A DNA stretch of 64,000 nucleotides, taken from Aeromicrobium tamlense (GTDB taxonomy: Bacteria; Actinomycetota; Actinomycetes; Propionibacteriales; Nocardioidaceae). The notes beneath the pieces are model-generated. The model did no database searches. It worked only from the letters and a program-made list of their open reading frames with translations, and was not told the origin of the DNA. The stretch lies in assembly GCF_013408555.1 (NCBI RefSeq), contig NZ_JACBZN010000001.1, positions 744,001-808,000 on the forward strand, in the 5' to 3' direction. Shown here piece after piece: positions 16,678 through 24,111 of this stretch. The stretch's first letter is position 1, and every line of letters starts with the position of its first letter. The position numbers and the translations under genes were made by a program.

Positions 16678-18285
16678 ATGAGCGCGGGCGAGGGGCGCCC
16701 TTGGACCGCCTGGTACCCCGACGGCGACGTCGACCTCGCGGCCAGCGGGCTGACCCTCATGGACCACTTCGGCGCCACGGTCGCGCGCCAGCCGGGCCGC
16801 GTCGCGGTGCGCTACTTCGACGGCGCGATCACGTACGCCGAGCTCGACGCGATGGCGGACTCGCTCGCCGCGCACCTGCGCGACGCCGGGCTCGGTCCCG
16901 CCTCCACCGTCGCCCTGATGCTGCAGAACAACCCCGCGTTCCTCGTCGCCGTCGTCGCGGCATGGAAGCTGGGTGCCGTGGCCGCGCCGCTGTCGCCGCT
17001 GGCGACCTCGCCCGAGCTCAGTCACCTGCTGGACGAGTGCGACGCCGACGCCGTCGTGATCCTCGACGAGCTGCTCCAGGTGCACGGCTCGCGCGTGTCC
17101 CGCCTGCGCGACCGACCGGTCGTCGTCACGACCCGGACCGACTTCGACGGCTCCCCGGCCCAGGTCGGTGGCGACGCCACCTCGCTGGCGCGGATCGTGG
17201 CGACCCGCGTCGACCCGGTCGCGACCGAGCTCGACCCGGCGTGGCCGGCGGTGTTCGTGCCGACCTCGGGAACCACCGGGATGTCGAAGTTCACGGTGAA
17301 CACGCACGCCAACGTGGAGTTCGACGCCTCGGTCTACCGGCAGTGGGCCCGGCTGCGCGACGGCGCGGTCGTGCTGGGGCTGAGCCCGATCTTCCACGTG
17401 ACGGGCCTCATCGGGCACGTCGCGGTGACGCTGCGCATCGGTGCCACGCTCGTGCTGACGCACCGGGTGCGCCCCGACGTGGTGCTCGACGCGATCCGCC
17501 GTCACCGTCCCGAGTTCACGATCGCCGTCATCACCGCCTACATCGGGCTGGCGGAGCTGCCCGACGTGACGCCCGACGACTTCGCGAGCTTCCGTGAGCT
17601 CTGGTCCGGCGGCGCGCCGGTGGAGCCCGACGTGGCCGCGCGCCTGGGGGAGCGCTTCGGCCGGCCGATCCACAATGTCTACGGCCTCACCGAGGCGACC
17701 TCGGCGGTGGCAGCGGTCCCGCGAGGTCTGCGCACGCCCGTGGACGAGGACACCCGGACTTTGTCGATCGGCGTCCCGGTCTTCGGGACCACGGTCCGCA
17801 TCGTCGGCGAGGACGGTGCCGACCTGGCGCCCGGCGAGGTCGGCGAGATCGTCGTCTCCGGGCCGCAGGTGGCGGCGGGCTACCTGAACAAGCCGATGTC
17901 GACCGCCGAGGTCTTCGGCGGGGGTCGGCTGCGCACCGGCGACGTCGGCTTCATGGATGCCGACGGCTGGTTCTACGTGATCGACCGCAGCAAGGACATG
18001 ATCAGCGCGAGCGGCTTCAAGGTCTGGCCGCGCGAGATCGAGGCCGCGCTCATGACGCACCCGCACGTCCGCGAGGCGGCCGTGGTCGCCATCCCCGACC
18101 AGTACCGCGGCCAGTCGCCGAAGGCGTACGTCGTCCTCGAGCCCGACGCGTCGGTGTCGGAGTACGAGCTGATCGAGTTCAGCCGCTCGATCCTCGCGCC
18201 CACGAAGTACCCCCGCGAGGTGGAGTTCGTGGCCGAGCTCCCGCGCACCGCCACGGGCAAGATCCGGCGCTCCGCGCTGGGGTGA
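16678..18285 (+). CDS. Class I adenylate-forming acyl-CoA ligase (ligase 2)
   Basis: A 535-residue AMP-dependent ligase, visibly paralogous to ligase 1 (shared RYFDG, LQN-PAF, GFMDADGWF and KVWPRE segments). The motifs are YGLTEATS, RTGDVGFMDADGWFYVIDRSKDM and the C-terminal lysine of TATGKIRRSAL. The P-loop reads PTSGTTGMSKF (residues 195-205): the glycine normally following the lysine is replaced by Phe, so activity or substrate placement may differ. It is divergent from the XRE-TetR regulator with a 54-bp gap and is probably in its regulon. Confidence 0.87.
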   Translation: MSAGEGRPWTAWYPDGDVDLAASGLTLMDHFGATVARQPGRVAVRYFDGAITYAELDAMADSLAAHLRDAGLGPASTVALMLQNNPAFLVAVVAAWKLGAVAAPLSPLATSPELSHLLDECDADAVVILDELLQVHGSRVSRLRDRPVVVTTRTDFDGSPAQVGGDATSLARIVATRVDPVATELDPAWPAVFVPTSGTTGMSKFTVNTHANVEFDASVYRQWARLRDGAVVLGLSPIFHVTGLIGHVAVTLRIGATLVLTHRVRPDVVLDAIRRHRPEFTIAVITAYIGLAELPDVTPDDFASFRELWSGGAPVEPDVAARLGERFGRPIHNVYGLTEATSAVAAVPRGLRTPVDEDTRTLSIGVPVFGTTVRIVGEDGADLAPGEVGEIVVSGPQVAAGYLNKPMSTAEVFGGGRLRTGDVGFMDADGWFYVIDRSKDMISASGFKVWPREIEAALMTHPHVREAAVVAIPDQYRGQSPKAYVVLEPDASVSEYELIEFSRSILAPTKYPREVEFVAELPRTATGKIRRSALG

Positions 18286-18319
18286 AGCGCGCATCACACG
18301 ACACGCGAGCATCCCCGGT

Positions 18320-18349
18320 TTGGGCGCACGCGAGGGTGTCCGGTAAAGT
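18320..18349 (+). promoter_or_regulatory. Putative tRNA promoter
   Basis: TTGGGC (18320-18325) and TAAAGT (18344-18349), 18 nt apart, lie about 50 nt upstream of tRNA-Gln. The leader between them and the tRNA can fold as CTGCC-GCGA-GGCAG. This is weak evidence, but it is the only candidate upstream of the tRNA pair. Confidence 0.4.
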
Positions 18350-18399
18350 CATCTCTTGGTTCGGAGCGCTGCCGCGAGGCAGGGATCCGATACCCCCAT

Positions 18400-18470
18400 G
18401 GGGTATGGTGTAATTGGCAACACAGCGGTTTCTGGTACCGCCATTCTAGGTTCGAGTCCTAGTACCCCAG
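18400..18470 (+). tRNA. tRNA-Gln(CTG)
   Basis: A 71-nt cloverleaf. The acceptor stem TGGGGTA/TACCCCA has discriminator G18470. The anticodon stem GCGGT/ACCGC encloses the loop TTCTGGT with anticodon CTG (18432-18434). The T arm contains GGTTCGAGTCC. No CCA is encoded. It lies 42 nt upstream of tRNA-Glu and is probably cotranscribed. Confidence 0.95.
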
Positions 18471-18512
18471 CGAGGACCTACTGGAGAGCATCTGGTAGCG
18501 TTTCTCACTGCT

Positions 18513-18588
18513 GGCCCCGTTGTGTAGCGGCCTAGCACGTCGCCCTCTCAAGGCGGTAGCGCGGGTTCGAATCCCGTCGGGGCTACCA
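18513..18588 (+). tRNA. tRNA-Glu(CTC), CCA encoded
   Basis: The acceptor stem GGCCCCG pairs with CGGGGCT (with one G-U pair), with discriminator A18585 and an encoded CCA (18586-18588). The anticodon loop CTCTCAA gives anticodon CTC (18547-18549) in a stem TCGCC/GGCGG. The T arm carries GGGTTCGAATCCC. The reverse strand here is open and yields a spurious tRNA-derived peptide; I do not treat it as a gene. Confidence 0.95.
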
Positions 18589-18593
18589 GCAGA

Positions 18594-18626
18594 AAGGCCC
18601 CCGATCCTCGGATCGGGGGCCTTCTC
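18594..18626 (+). terminator. Terminator of the tRNA-Gln/tRNA-Glu unit
   Basis: AAGGCCCCCGATC (18594-18606) pairs perfectly with 18611-18623 around the loop CTCG, giving a 13-bp stem followed by TTCTCC. It lies 5 nt downstream of the tRNA-Glu CCA. Confidence 0.85.
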
Positions 18627-18650
18627 CATTTCTGGGTGGAATGCGCCGCA

Positions 18651-18709
18651 GGTGGGACGGATCCTCCGACCTTCGGGTCGTCCCAGGGGCGCCTTGGTAC
18701 CAAGATGCG
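18651..18709. repeat. Diverged intergenic repeat with CTTGGTACCAAG palindrome, copy A
   Basis: About 59 bp aligning without internal gaps to 28007-28065, with about 41 of 59 positions identical by my count. The copy contains the perfect 12-nt palindrome CTTGGTACCAAG. It begins about 13 nt downstream of the MarR stop codon when read on the minus strand; the second copy sits about 7 nt after the GNAT stop in the same orientation. On the minus strand both copies are open and share the pattern LGTK-x3-GRP, so a decayed coding origin is possible. Confidence 0.5.
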
Positions 18710-18721
18710 TGTGCCGGAGGC

Positions 18722-19243
18722 TCAGCAGGCCGGGCCCTCGGTGCAGGTCTCGGCGCCCTCGCCCGCGACGGCCGCGATCGCGCGGGCGGCGTCGCCCAGG
18801 GCCGCGAGCTGCTCGTCGGTCAGCACGTCGATGACGAGCCGGCGCACCTCGCGCACGTGACCGGGTGCGATCGCCTCGATCTTGGCCAGGCCGGTCTCGG
18901 TGAGCCGCGCCTGCATCCGGCGGCCGCCGGGCTCGGCGGCGGGGCACCGCTCGACCCAGCCGGCCTTCTCCAGGCGCGTGAGGGCGTGGGAGAGCCGCGA
19001 CAGCGAGCCGCGCGCCTCCTCGGCCAGGACGGAGAGTCCGATGGTGTGACCGGGGGACTGCGACAGCGCCGCGAGCACCTGGTACTCGTACGCGTTCACG
19101 CCCGCGTCGCGCTTGAGCTGGGCGTCGATGGCACTCGGCAGCGTCGACAGGAGGCCGAAGAGGGCGCGCCACTGCTCCTGCTGCTCGGTCGTCAGCCAGC
19201 GCACGGATTCCGTCGTGTCGGAGGGGGCAGTGTCGGAGGTCAC
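18722..19243 (-). CDS. MarR family transcriptional regulator
   Basis: A 173-residue MarR protein with the winged-helix core at about residues 55-125 (TIGLSVLAEEARGSLSRLSHALTRLEKAGWVER, PGGRRMQARLTETG). MarR dimers bind palindromes near their own promoters and release them on contact with phenolics or oxidants. I chose GTG 19243 from homologous N-terminal length. Two 16-18-nt palindromes lie between this gene and the divergent azoreductase gene, so the pair forms an inducible quinone/electrophile response unit. Confidence 0.87.
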   Translation of the reverse strand: MTSDTAPSDTTESVRWLTTEQQEQWRALFGLLSTLPSAIDAQLKRDAGVNAYEYQVLAALSQSPGHTIGLSVLAEEARGSLSRLSHALTRLEKAGWVERCPAAEPGGRRMQARLTETGLAKIEAIAPGHVREVRRLVIDVLTDEQLAALGDAARAIAAVAGEGAETCTEGPAC

Positions 19244-19264
19244 GCAGAACAGGATACCCCCTGG

Positions 19265-19315
19265 GCTTGAACGTTCAAGCGGGTTGGACGTAGGGTCGAC
19301 TTGAACATTCAAGTC
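19265..19315. promoter_or_regulatory. Twin MarR operators
   Basis: Site 1 is the perfect 16-nt palindrome GCTTGAACGTTCAAGC (19265-19280). Site 2 is GACTTGAACATTCAAGTC (19298-19315), palindromic in 8 of 9 positions per arm. Their centres are 34 bp apart, about three helical turns. Both lie between the divergent MarR and azoreductase starts and share the core CTTGAAC. Confidence 0.8.
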
Positions 19316-19327
19316 AAGGAGACCCGC

Positions 19328-19966
19328 ATGACCCTGCTTCGTGTCGACGCCAGCATCCAGGGCCCGATGTCCGCCAGCAGCGCGCTGGCCGATCTCGTCC
19401 TCGACGAGTTCACCGCCGCCCGGCCCGAGGTCCCGGTCGTGCGCCGTCACCTCGGCCAGCATCCTCTCGGAGCCGAGGTGTGGAGCGGTGCCATCGCCGG
19501 CAGCTACACGCCCGAGGAGGACCGCAACGCCGCCCAGCGCGAGGCGATCGCCCTCGCCGAGCAGGTCGCCGACGAGCTGCAGCAGGCCTCGCTCGCCGTC
19601 CTCGCGATGCCGCTCTACAACTTCGGCATCTCCCAGCACGCCAAGACGTGGATCGACGTCGCCCTGGCCGGCGCCCCGCAGGGCACGCGCCTGCTCGAGG
19701 GCACCCCGACCGTCCTGGTGACCACCCGCGGTGGCGCCTACGGCCCCGGCACCCCGCGCGAGGGCTGGGACCACAACACCGACTTCCTGCGCCGGATCCT
19801 GGTGGACATCTGGGGCGCCGACCTGACCGTCGTGGAGCGAGAGTTCACCCTCGTCGGCGTGAACCCGGCCCTCGACGAGTTCACCGAGATGGCCTCGATC
19901 ATGCGCAAGACGGCCGAGGAGGCCGCCACGTCCGCGGGCGCCGACCTCGCGGCCCGCGCCGCCTGA
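19328..19966 (+). CDS. azoR: FMN-dependent NADH:azoreductase/quinone reductase
   Basis: A 212-residue flavodoxin-like enzyme of the AzoR family. It transfers two electrons from NAD(P)H through FMN to quinones and azo compounds. The FMN-binding segment MPLYNFGISQHAKTWID (starting near residue 94) and the TTRGGAYGPG loop are typical. ATG 19328 is preceded by AAGGAG. It is divergent from a MarR repressor with two palindromic operators between them, the classic layout of an electrophile-inducible reductase. The physiological substrate is more likely a quinone than an azo dye. Confidence 0.9.
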   Translation: MTLLRVDASIQGPMSASSALADLVLDEFTAARPEVPVVRRHLGQHPLGAEVWSGAIAGSYTPEEDRNAAQREAIALAEQVADELQQASLAVLAMPLYNFGISQHAKTWIDVALAGAPQGTRLLEGTPTVLVTTRGGAYGPGTPREGWDHNTDFLRRILVDIWGADLTVVEREFTLVGVNPALDEFTEMASIMRKTAEEAATSAGADLAARAA

Positions 19967-19983
19967 GTCCCCCAGACGCGAAG

Positions 19984-20011
19984 GGGCCCCGACCGTCACC
20001 GGTCGGGGCCC
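19984..20011. terminator. Terminator between azoreductase and the secreted Trx/Ig gene
   Basis: GGGCCCCGACCG (19984-19995) pairs perfectly with 20000-20011 around a 4-nt loop. It lies between two convergent genes and can serve both. Confidence 0.8.
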
Positions 20012-20028
20012 TCGCTCGTGTGGGACGG

Positions 20029-22734
20029 TCAGCCCTTCACCTTGATCTTCGTGCTGGCGGTCTTGCCGGCGTAGGCCGTGTTGCCCAGGTACGACACCTT
20101 GGCGCTCCACGTGCCCTTCGTCAGCTTCGGGAGCCTGACCGTGGCCTTGCCCGAGCGGACGGTGCCGACGACGGCCTTCGTGCTCGAGCCGCGCTTGAGC
20201 ACGATCCGGACCTTGCCCGACGCCTTGGCCAGGCCGCTCGGCGTCGTGACGGTCACCGTGGCGACGGTGGCCTTCTTGGCGCGAACGGTCTTGCGGGGCT
20301 TCAGCGAGACGCCTCGCACGGCCGCCTTGGCCACCGTCACGCGCGCCGTGGTGCTGGCCGCCCGGACGTTGGCGTTGCCGCCGTAGACGATCGTCAGCGC
20401 GTAGGCCTTCGGCGTCAGGGTGCGCGGCAGCGAGACGTTGGCGCGGCCCGCGGCGTCGAGGCGACCGACGTACGACGTCCCGCCGGCGGTCACCGTGACG
20501 GTGCCGCTGGGCGTGACGCCCGCGGGACCGGTGACGGTGGTCCGGACGACCGGAGCCGTGCCGTAACGGGTCGCGGCGACCGTGGCCTTCAGCGTGGCGT
20601 TCGCCTTCGCGACGACGAGCTCCGCCGCCTCGGACTCCGACGCGCCGTACTTGTCGTCACCGGTGTAGCGGGCGACGAGCGAGTGGCGACCCGCCGGCGT
20701 GGTGGCCGGCACCGTGAAGGTGGCCGTGCCGTCCTCGATCACGGCCGTGAGCGGCTCGCCGGGCAGGCCGGTGAGTCGCACCGAGCCGGTGGCGCCCTCG
20801 GTGACCGTGGCGGTCACCGAGCCGCCGGCGCCGTGGGTCACCGACGCCGGAACGCTGAGCGTCGTGGTGGACGGATCGCCCGCGACCGCGAACGAGACGG
20901 ACGCCTGCGAGGGCTCGATCACGTCGCCTCGACCGAGGTAGCGGACCGTCAGGTCGGTCTCGCCGGCCGGCTGGGCCGGGAGCACGATCGAGGCGGTGCC
21001 GTTGCGCTTCAGACGCGCCTGGCCGACCTTCTGGCCACCGTCGAAGACAGCGACGAAGCCGGACGGCTTGCCGGTGTCGGAGACGAGCGGCGTGTTGGCG
21101 TTGGCCGAGTTCAGCGAGATGAACGGCGCGTAGCCGGCCGCGGCGACCGAGACGTCGAGCGTGGGCGTGCCGCCGACGGAGACCGGGCCGACCTCGGCCA
21201 CGGTGGTGGTGCTGGCGTGCGCCTGCTTCGCGAACCCGCGGAAGACCGTGTGGATCTCGTCGATGGCCTCCTTGGCGAACGCGCGCTGGCTCTGCAGGGA
21301 GTTCGCGCCCGTCTCGCTGGTGGGGTTCAGCGCGCCCCGGAGGGTCGGGTCGCCCTTCTCCAGATCACGGCCGGCGACGTACCACCACTCGGTCATGTGC
21401 TCGGTGTGTCCGCCGTCGTCGTTGCGACGGATCGCCTGGTCGACGACCGGAGCCGGGTTGCCGAGCGCGTCGACGTGGTCCTTGTTGTACGTCAGCACGT
21501 GACCGACCTGGATCTTGCGCGCCTGGCGCAGCTCCTTGGTCGTGTCGCCGCCGGGGTAGTACGAGACGGCGTTGACGCTGCCGCCGCCGAGGTCGGCGAC
21601 GTCCTGCGCCGTGCGGTACTGCGTGGAGGCGTTCGGCAGGTACGTGTTCACGAGGTCGCCGTACAGGTGCGACGGACGCGACGCCTTCAGGGTGCCGTCC
21701 TCGGTCGTCGCGGCCGCGTTGTCGCGGATGTGGCCGAGGTCGGAGCCGCCGTTGCCGGTGGAGAACAGCGAGAAGTCGAAGTTGTAGACCGTCTTCACGC
21801 CGTACTGCTGGGCGTCCGCGTTCACGTCCTTGATGATCGCGCGGGTGTTGTGGCACCACGTGCCGCCGAACAGCAGCGGGATGTCGCCGGGCTTGCCGAG
21901 CAGGTGGATGAGCTCGGGGTAGGTGAGCGTCTGGATCCGGAAGCCGTCCGTGCCGTCGGCGTCGGTCAGGATCTGGCCGCCGTGCGTCTCCGCTGTGGGG
22001 TACGACGCGCTGTGGCGGCGGTTGACCTCGTCCTTCTGGAACTGGAAGTTCGTGTTGGTGGCGTAGCTGGAGACGCTGCCGAGCACGTCCTCGACCTGGT
22101 CCTCGTACGCCGCGACCTCGGTCGGGGTGTCGAGGTCGGCTGCGGTCTTGGCGCCGCCCAGCGCGGCGACGATGCGGTCCTCGACACCGCCGTCGACGCG
22201 GTCCTTGTTGTAGACGAACAGGTACGGGTCGCTGGCCGCGTTCTTCGTGAACGAGGTCTGCGCGTCCTTGTTCAGGTAGTCGGTGATCAGCCGGTTGCCC
22301 ACGTTGCCGTAGAACGTGCGGCCGGCCTCGTTGAGGCCGGAGCGGCTGAGGTCCCAGACGTTCAGGGTGTCGCCATCGAGCTTGGGCGTGAAGTTGTAGA
22401 CCTTCGAGATGCCCTGGGCCTTCGCCACGCGGTTGACGTGCGCGATCGTGGCCTGGCTCGACGGGTCGGACGGGTCGCCGATGAAGAAGGCGATATTGCC
22501 GGTCTGGTTCTTCAGCAGGTACTCGAAGCGCTCGATCGTCACGGTCTCGAAGACGCTGTTCGCGCCGAGGTCGTCGTACACGTCGTCGAAGTAGTCCACG
22601 GTGACGCCGAGGGAGGGGACGGGCGCCGCGGCGTGCGCGGTGGTCGTCGCCAGGCCCAGCAGCGAGGCCGTCAGGGCCCCGACCGCGGCGGCCGCGAGTC
22701 CGCGCCGCACAGGGCGCCGGAGGGAGGTGGTCAT
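20029..22734 (-). CDS. Secreted protein with duplicated thioredoxin-like modules and Ig-like domains
   Basis: A 901-residue protein starting at ATG 22734, with AGGAG upstream. A Sec signal ends at about TTTAHA-AAP (residue 36). Two related modules of roughly 200 residues follow. Module 1 has NIAFFIGDPSDPSSQATIAH, KVYNF, FYGNV and LFVYNKDRVDG; module 2 has IPLLFGGTWCHNTRAIIKD, TVYNFDF, LYGDLVNTYL and VLTYNKDHVDA. The GTWCHNTR and GDPSDPSS segments occupy the thioredoxin active-site position; only module 2 keeps one cysteine. From about residue 490 onward there are about four Ig-like beta-sandwich repeats (GTVTVTAGGTSYVGRLDA, TLTPKAYALTIVYGGNANV). There is no membrane anchor. It is probably an extracellular or wall-associated protein. 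The thioredoxin-like reading is by motif only; I do not recognise the family. Confidence 0.72.
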   Translation of the reverse strand: MTTSLRRPVRRGLAAAAVGALTASLLGLATTTAHAAAPVPSLGVTVDYFDDVYDDLGANSVFETVTIERFEYLLKNQTGNIAFFIGDPSDPSSQATIAHVNRVAKAQGISKVYNFTPKLDGDTLNVWDLSRSGLNEAGRTFYGNVGNRLITDYLNKDAQTSFTKNAASDPYLFVYNKDRVDGGVEDRIVAALGGAKTAADLDTPTEVAAYEDQVEDVLGSVSSYATNTNFQFQKDEVNRRHSASYPTAETHGGQILTDADGTDGFRIQTLTYPELIHLLGKPGDIPLLFGGTWCHNTRAIIKDVNADAQQYGVKTVYNFDFSLFSTGNGGSDLGHIRDNAAATTEDGTLKASRPSHLYGDLVNTYLPNASTQYRTAQDVADLGGGSVNAVSYYPGGDTTKELRQARKIQVGHVLTYNKDHVDALGNPAPVVDQAIRRNDDGGHTEHMTEWWYVAGRDLEKGDPTLRGALNPTSETGANSLQSQRAFAKEAIDEIHTVFRGFAKQAHASTTTVAEVGPVSVGGTPTLDVSVAAAGYAPFISLNSANANTPLVSDTGKPSGFVAVFDGGQKVGQARLKRNGTASIVLPAQPAGETDLTVRYLGRGDVIEPSQASVSFAVAGDPSTTTLSVPASVTHGAGGSVTATVTEGATGSVRLTGLPGEPLTAVIEDGTATFTVPATTPAGRHSLVARYTGDDKYGASESEAAELVVAKANATLKATVAATRYGTAPVVRTTVTGPAGVTPSGTVTVTAGGTSYVGRLDAAGRANVSLPRTLTPKAYALTIVYGGNANVRAASTTARVTVAKAAVRGVSLKPRKTVRAKKATVATVTVTTPSGLAKASGKVRIVLKRGSSTKAVVGTVRSGKATVRLPKLTKGTWSAKVSYLGNTAYAGKTASTKIKVKG

Positions 22735-22800
22735 GGTGGTGTCGCTTTCTCCTGCCACACTGGGCAGGCCGGTTCAGGGGAGTGTTCTCGTGGGTCGGTG

Positions 22801-22840
22801 GGCTGGATCGCCGGGCGTGTGCATGTCGGGCGATCCAGCC
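22801..22840. terminator. Terminator of the Fn3 surface-protein gene
   Basis: GGCTGGATCGCC (22801-22812) pairs perfectly with 22829-22840 across a 16-nt loop. It lies 20 nt beyond the stop of the minus-strand Fn3 gene and ahead of the next minus-strand gene, so it probably separates the two transcripts. Confidence 0.65.
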
Positions 22841-22859
22841 GTCCTGCACATCGCCGTGG

Positions 22860-24080
22860 TCAGGCGATCACCTCCGCCAGTCGCGTGCGCGCCGCACGAC
22901 GGCGGCCGGTCAGCACGTGCCACGTGAGCGACGCGACGCCGGCCAGCGCGAGGACGACCAGGATGGCCAGGCCCGTGTGCGGCGGGACGGTCTCGGCGAC
23001 CTCGGTCACCGCGGCGGCCGCGGCCACCTCGGCACCGCCGACCTCGACCGGCGTGCTGGAGATCTCGGTGCCGTCGAAGAGGACGACCAGCGAGTGCTCG
23101 CCGGTCTCGACCGTCTCGGGGATCGTGACCGCGGTCGTGAACCCGCCGTTGGCGTCGGTGGCGACCGTGCCCAGGACCACCGGGGTGGAGTGCAGCTCGA
23201 GGGTGAGCTCGGGGACGTCGGCGGCGAAGCCAGTGCCGGTCACGGTGACCGCGGCGCCGGGCTCGAGGTCACCGGTGACGGCGACCGTGCCGACGACCTC
23301 GGTGACCGGCTTGCCGACCGTGGCGATCTCCGACGGCGGAGAGGACGGCGACTCGCCGGCCTCGTTCACGGCGCGCACCGCGGCGCGGTAGGTGCCGTCG
23401 GGCAGGTCGGAGAACGTGTGGGTCGTGGTCGCGGCGTCGAGCTGCACCGGGTCGGCGCCGCTGAAGCGCAGGACGTAGCCCGTGACGCTCTCGAGCTCGG
23501 CGTCGGGGCCGGCCTGCCACGTGACCGTGACGTCCTTGCCGTCGACCGTCAGGACCGGCGCGGCGGGCGCGGACGGCGCGCCCTCGGCGACGACCTCGTT
23601 CTCGTCGACACCCAGGCTGTCGGTGGTCGTGGTCGGCGCACCCGTGTCGACCGACTTCTTCGTCGTCGGCTTGGTCGTCGGCTTCGCGGTGGGCTTGGCG
23701 ACGGGCTTGGCGGTCGGCTTCGTCGTGGGCTTGGCGGTCGGCTTCGGAGTCGGCTCGGCCTTGATCTCGTCGGCGTACTTCACGTCGTTCGGGTTGCCCT
23801 GCCAGATGCCCGTCTTCCGGCTGGGCAGGACGTACTTGCCGTCGTCGTCCTGGTAGCAGCCGCTGATCGGCGTGCACCACTGGTCGGCGGGCAGGGCATC
23901 GAGGGCGCGACCCATGTCGTCGTTGAGGCACGGCTGGTCGTCACCGCCGTCGACCCAGGTGATGGTCGCGGCCTTCGCGGGCACGAGCAGGCCCTGTCCG
24001 GATAGCAGGATGGTCGTCGCGAGCGCGAACGCCAGGAGCAGGTGCAGCGGCCGGGGCAGGCGCAGGGACTTCGAGGTCAC
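22860..24080 (-). CDS. Surface-anchored fibronectin type III domain protein
   Basis: A 406-residue protein. Order of parts: a signal peptide (about 1-37, ending PAKA); a small three-cysteine N-terminal region with an aromatic WVDGGDDQPC start; a Pro/Lys/Thr tandem linker of PTAKPTTK-type units (about 110-142); an Fn3 domain (about 168-255, ending NEAGESPSSPPSE); an Ig-like domain (about 260-345); then VPPHTG (365-370), a hydrophobic segment and an Arg-rich tail. The tail has the topology of a cell-wall sorting signal, but the motif is PPHTG rather than LPXTG, so simple membrane anchoring is equally possible. It follows the symporter gene by 31 nt. The role may be adhesion or wall organisation; no enzyme domain is seen. 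Confidence 0.78.
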   Translation of the reverse strand: MTSKSLRLPRPLHLLLAFALATTILLSGQGLLVPAKAATITWVDGGDDQPCLNDDMGRALDALPADQWCTPISGCYQDDDGKYVLPSRKTGIWQGNPNDVKYADEIKAEPTPKPTAKPTTKPTAKPVAKPTAKPTTKPTTKKSVDTGAPTTTTDSLGVDENEVVAEGAPSAPAAPVLTVDGKDVTVTWQAGPDAELESVTGYVLRFSGADPVQLDAATTTHTFSDLPDGTYRAAVRAVNEAGESPSSPPSEIATVGKPVTEVVGTVAVTGDLEPGAAVTVTGTGFAADVPELTLELHSTPVVLGTVATDANGGFTTAVTIPETVETGEHSLVVLFDGTEISSTPVEVGGAEVAAAAAVTEVAETVPPHTGLAILVVLALAGVASLTWHVLTGRRRAARTRLAEVIA

Positions 24081-24111
24081 GAGGACTCCTTCGGTGGGGG
24101 GGGGTGCGGGG

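Noticed and set aside
15793-18312. An 839-codon minus-strand frame ending in the XRE-TetR domains
   Set aside because: Only the last 276 codons from GTG 16623 are protein-like; the rest is antisense to ligase 2.
18400-18588. tRNA pair as an integration (att) site
   Set aside because: No integrase gene and no duplicated tRNA 3' end are found nearby.
18459-19172. Minus-strand frame with the peptide DGIRTRATALRGRRARPLHN
   Set aside because: This is the antisense translation of tRNA-Glu, a well-known spurious annotation.
19480-23391. A 1303-codon open frame on the plus strand
   Set aside because: It runs antisense through the secreted Trx/Ig gene and out of phase with azoR; its product is Arg/Gly/Ala-rich low-complexity sequence typical of GC-rich shadow frames.
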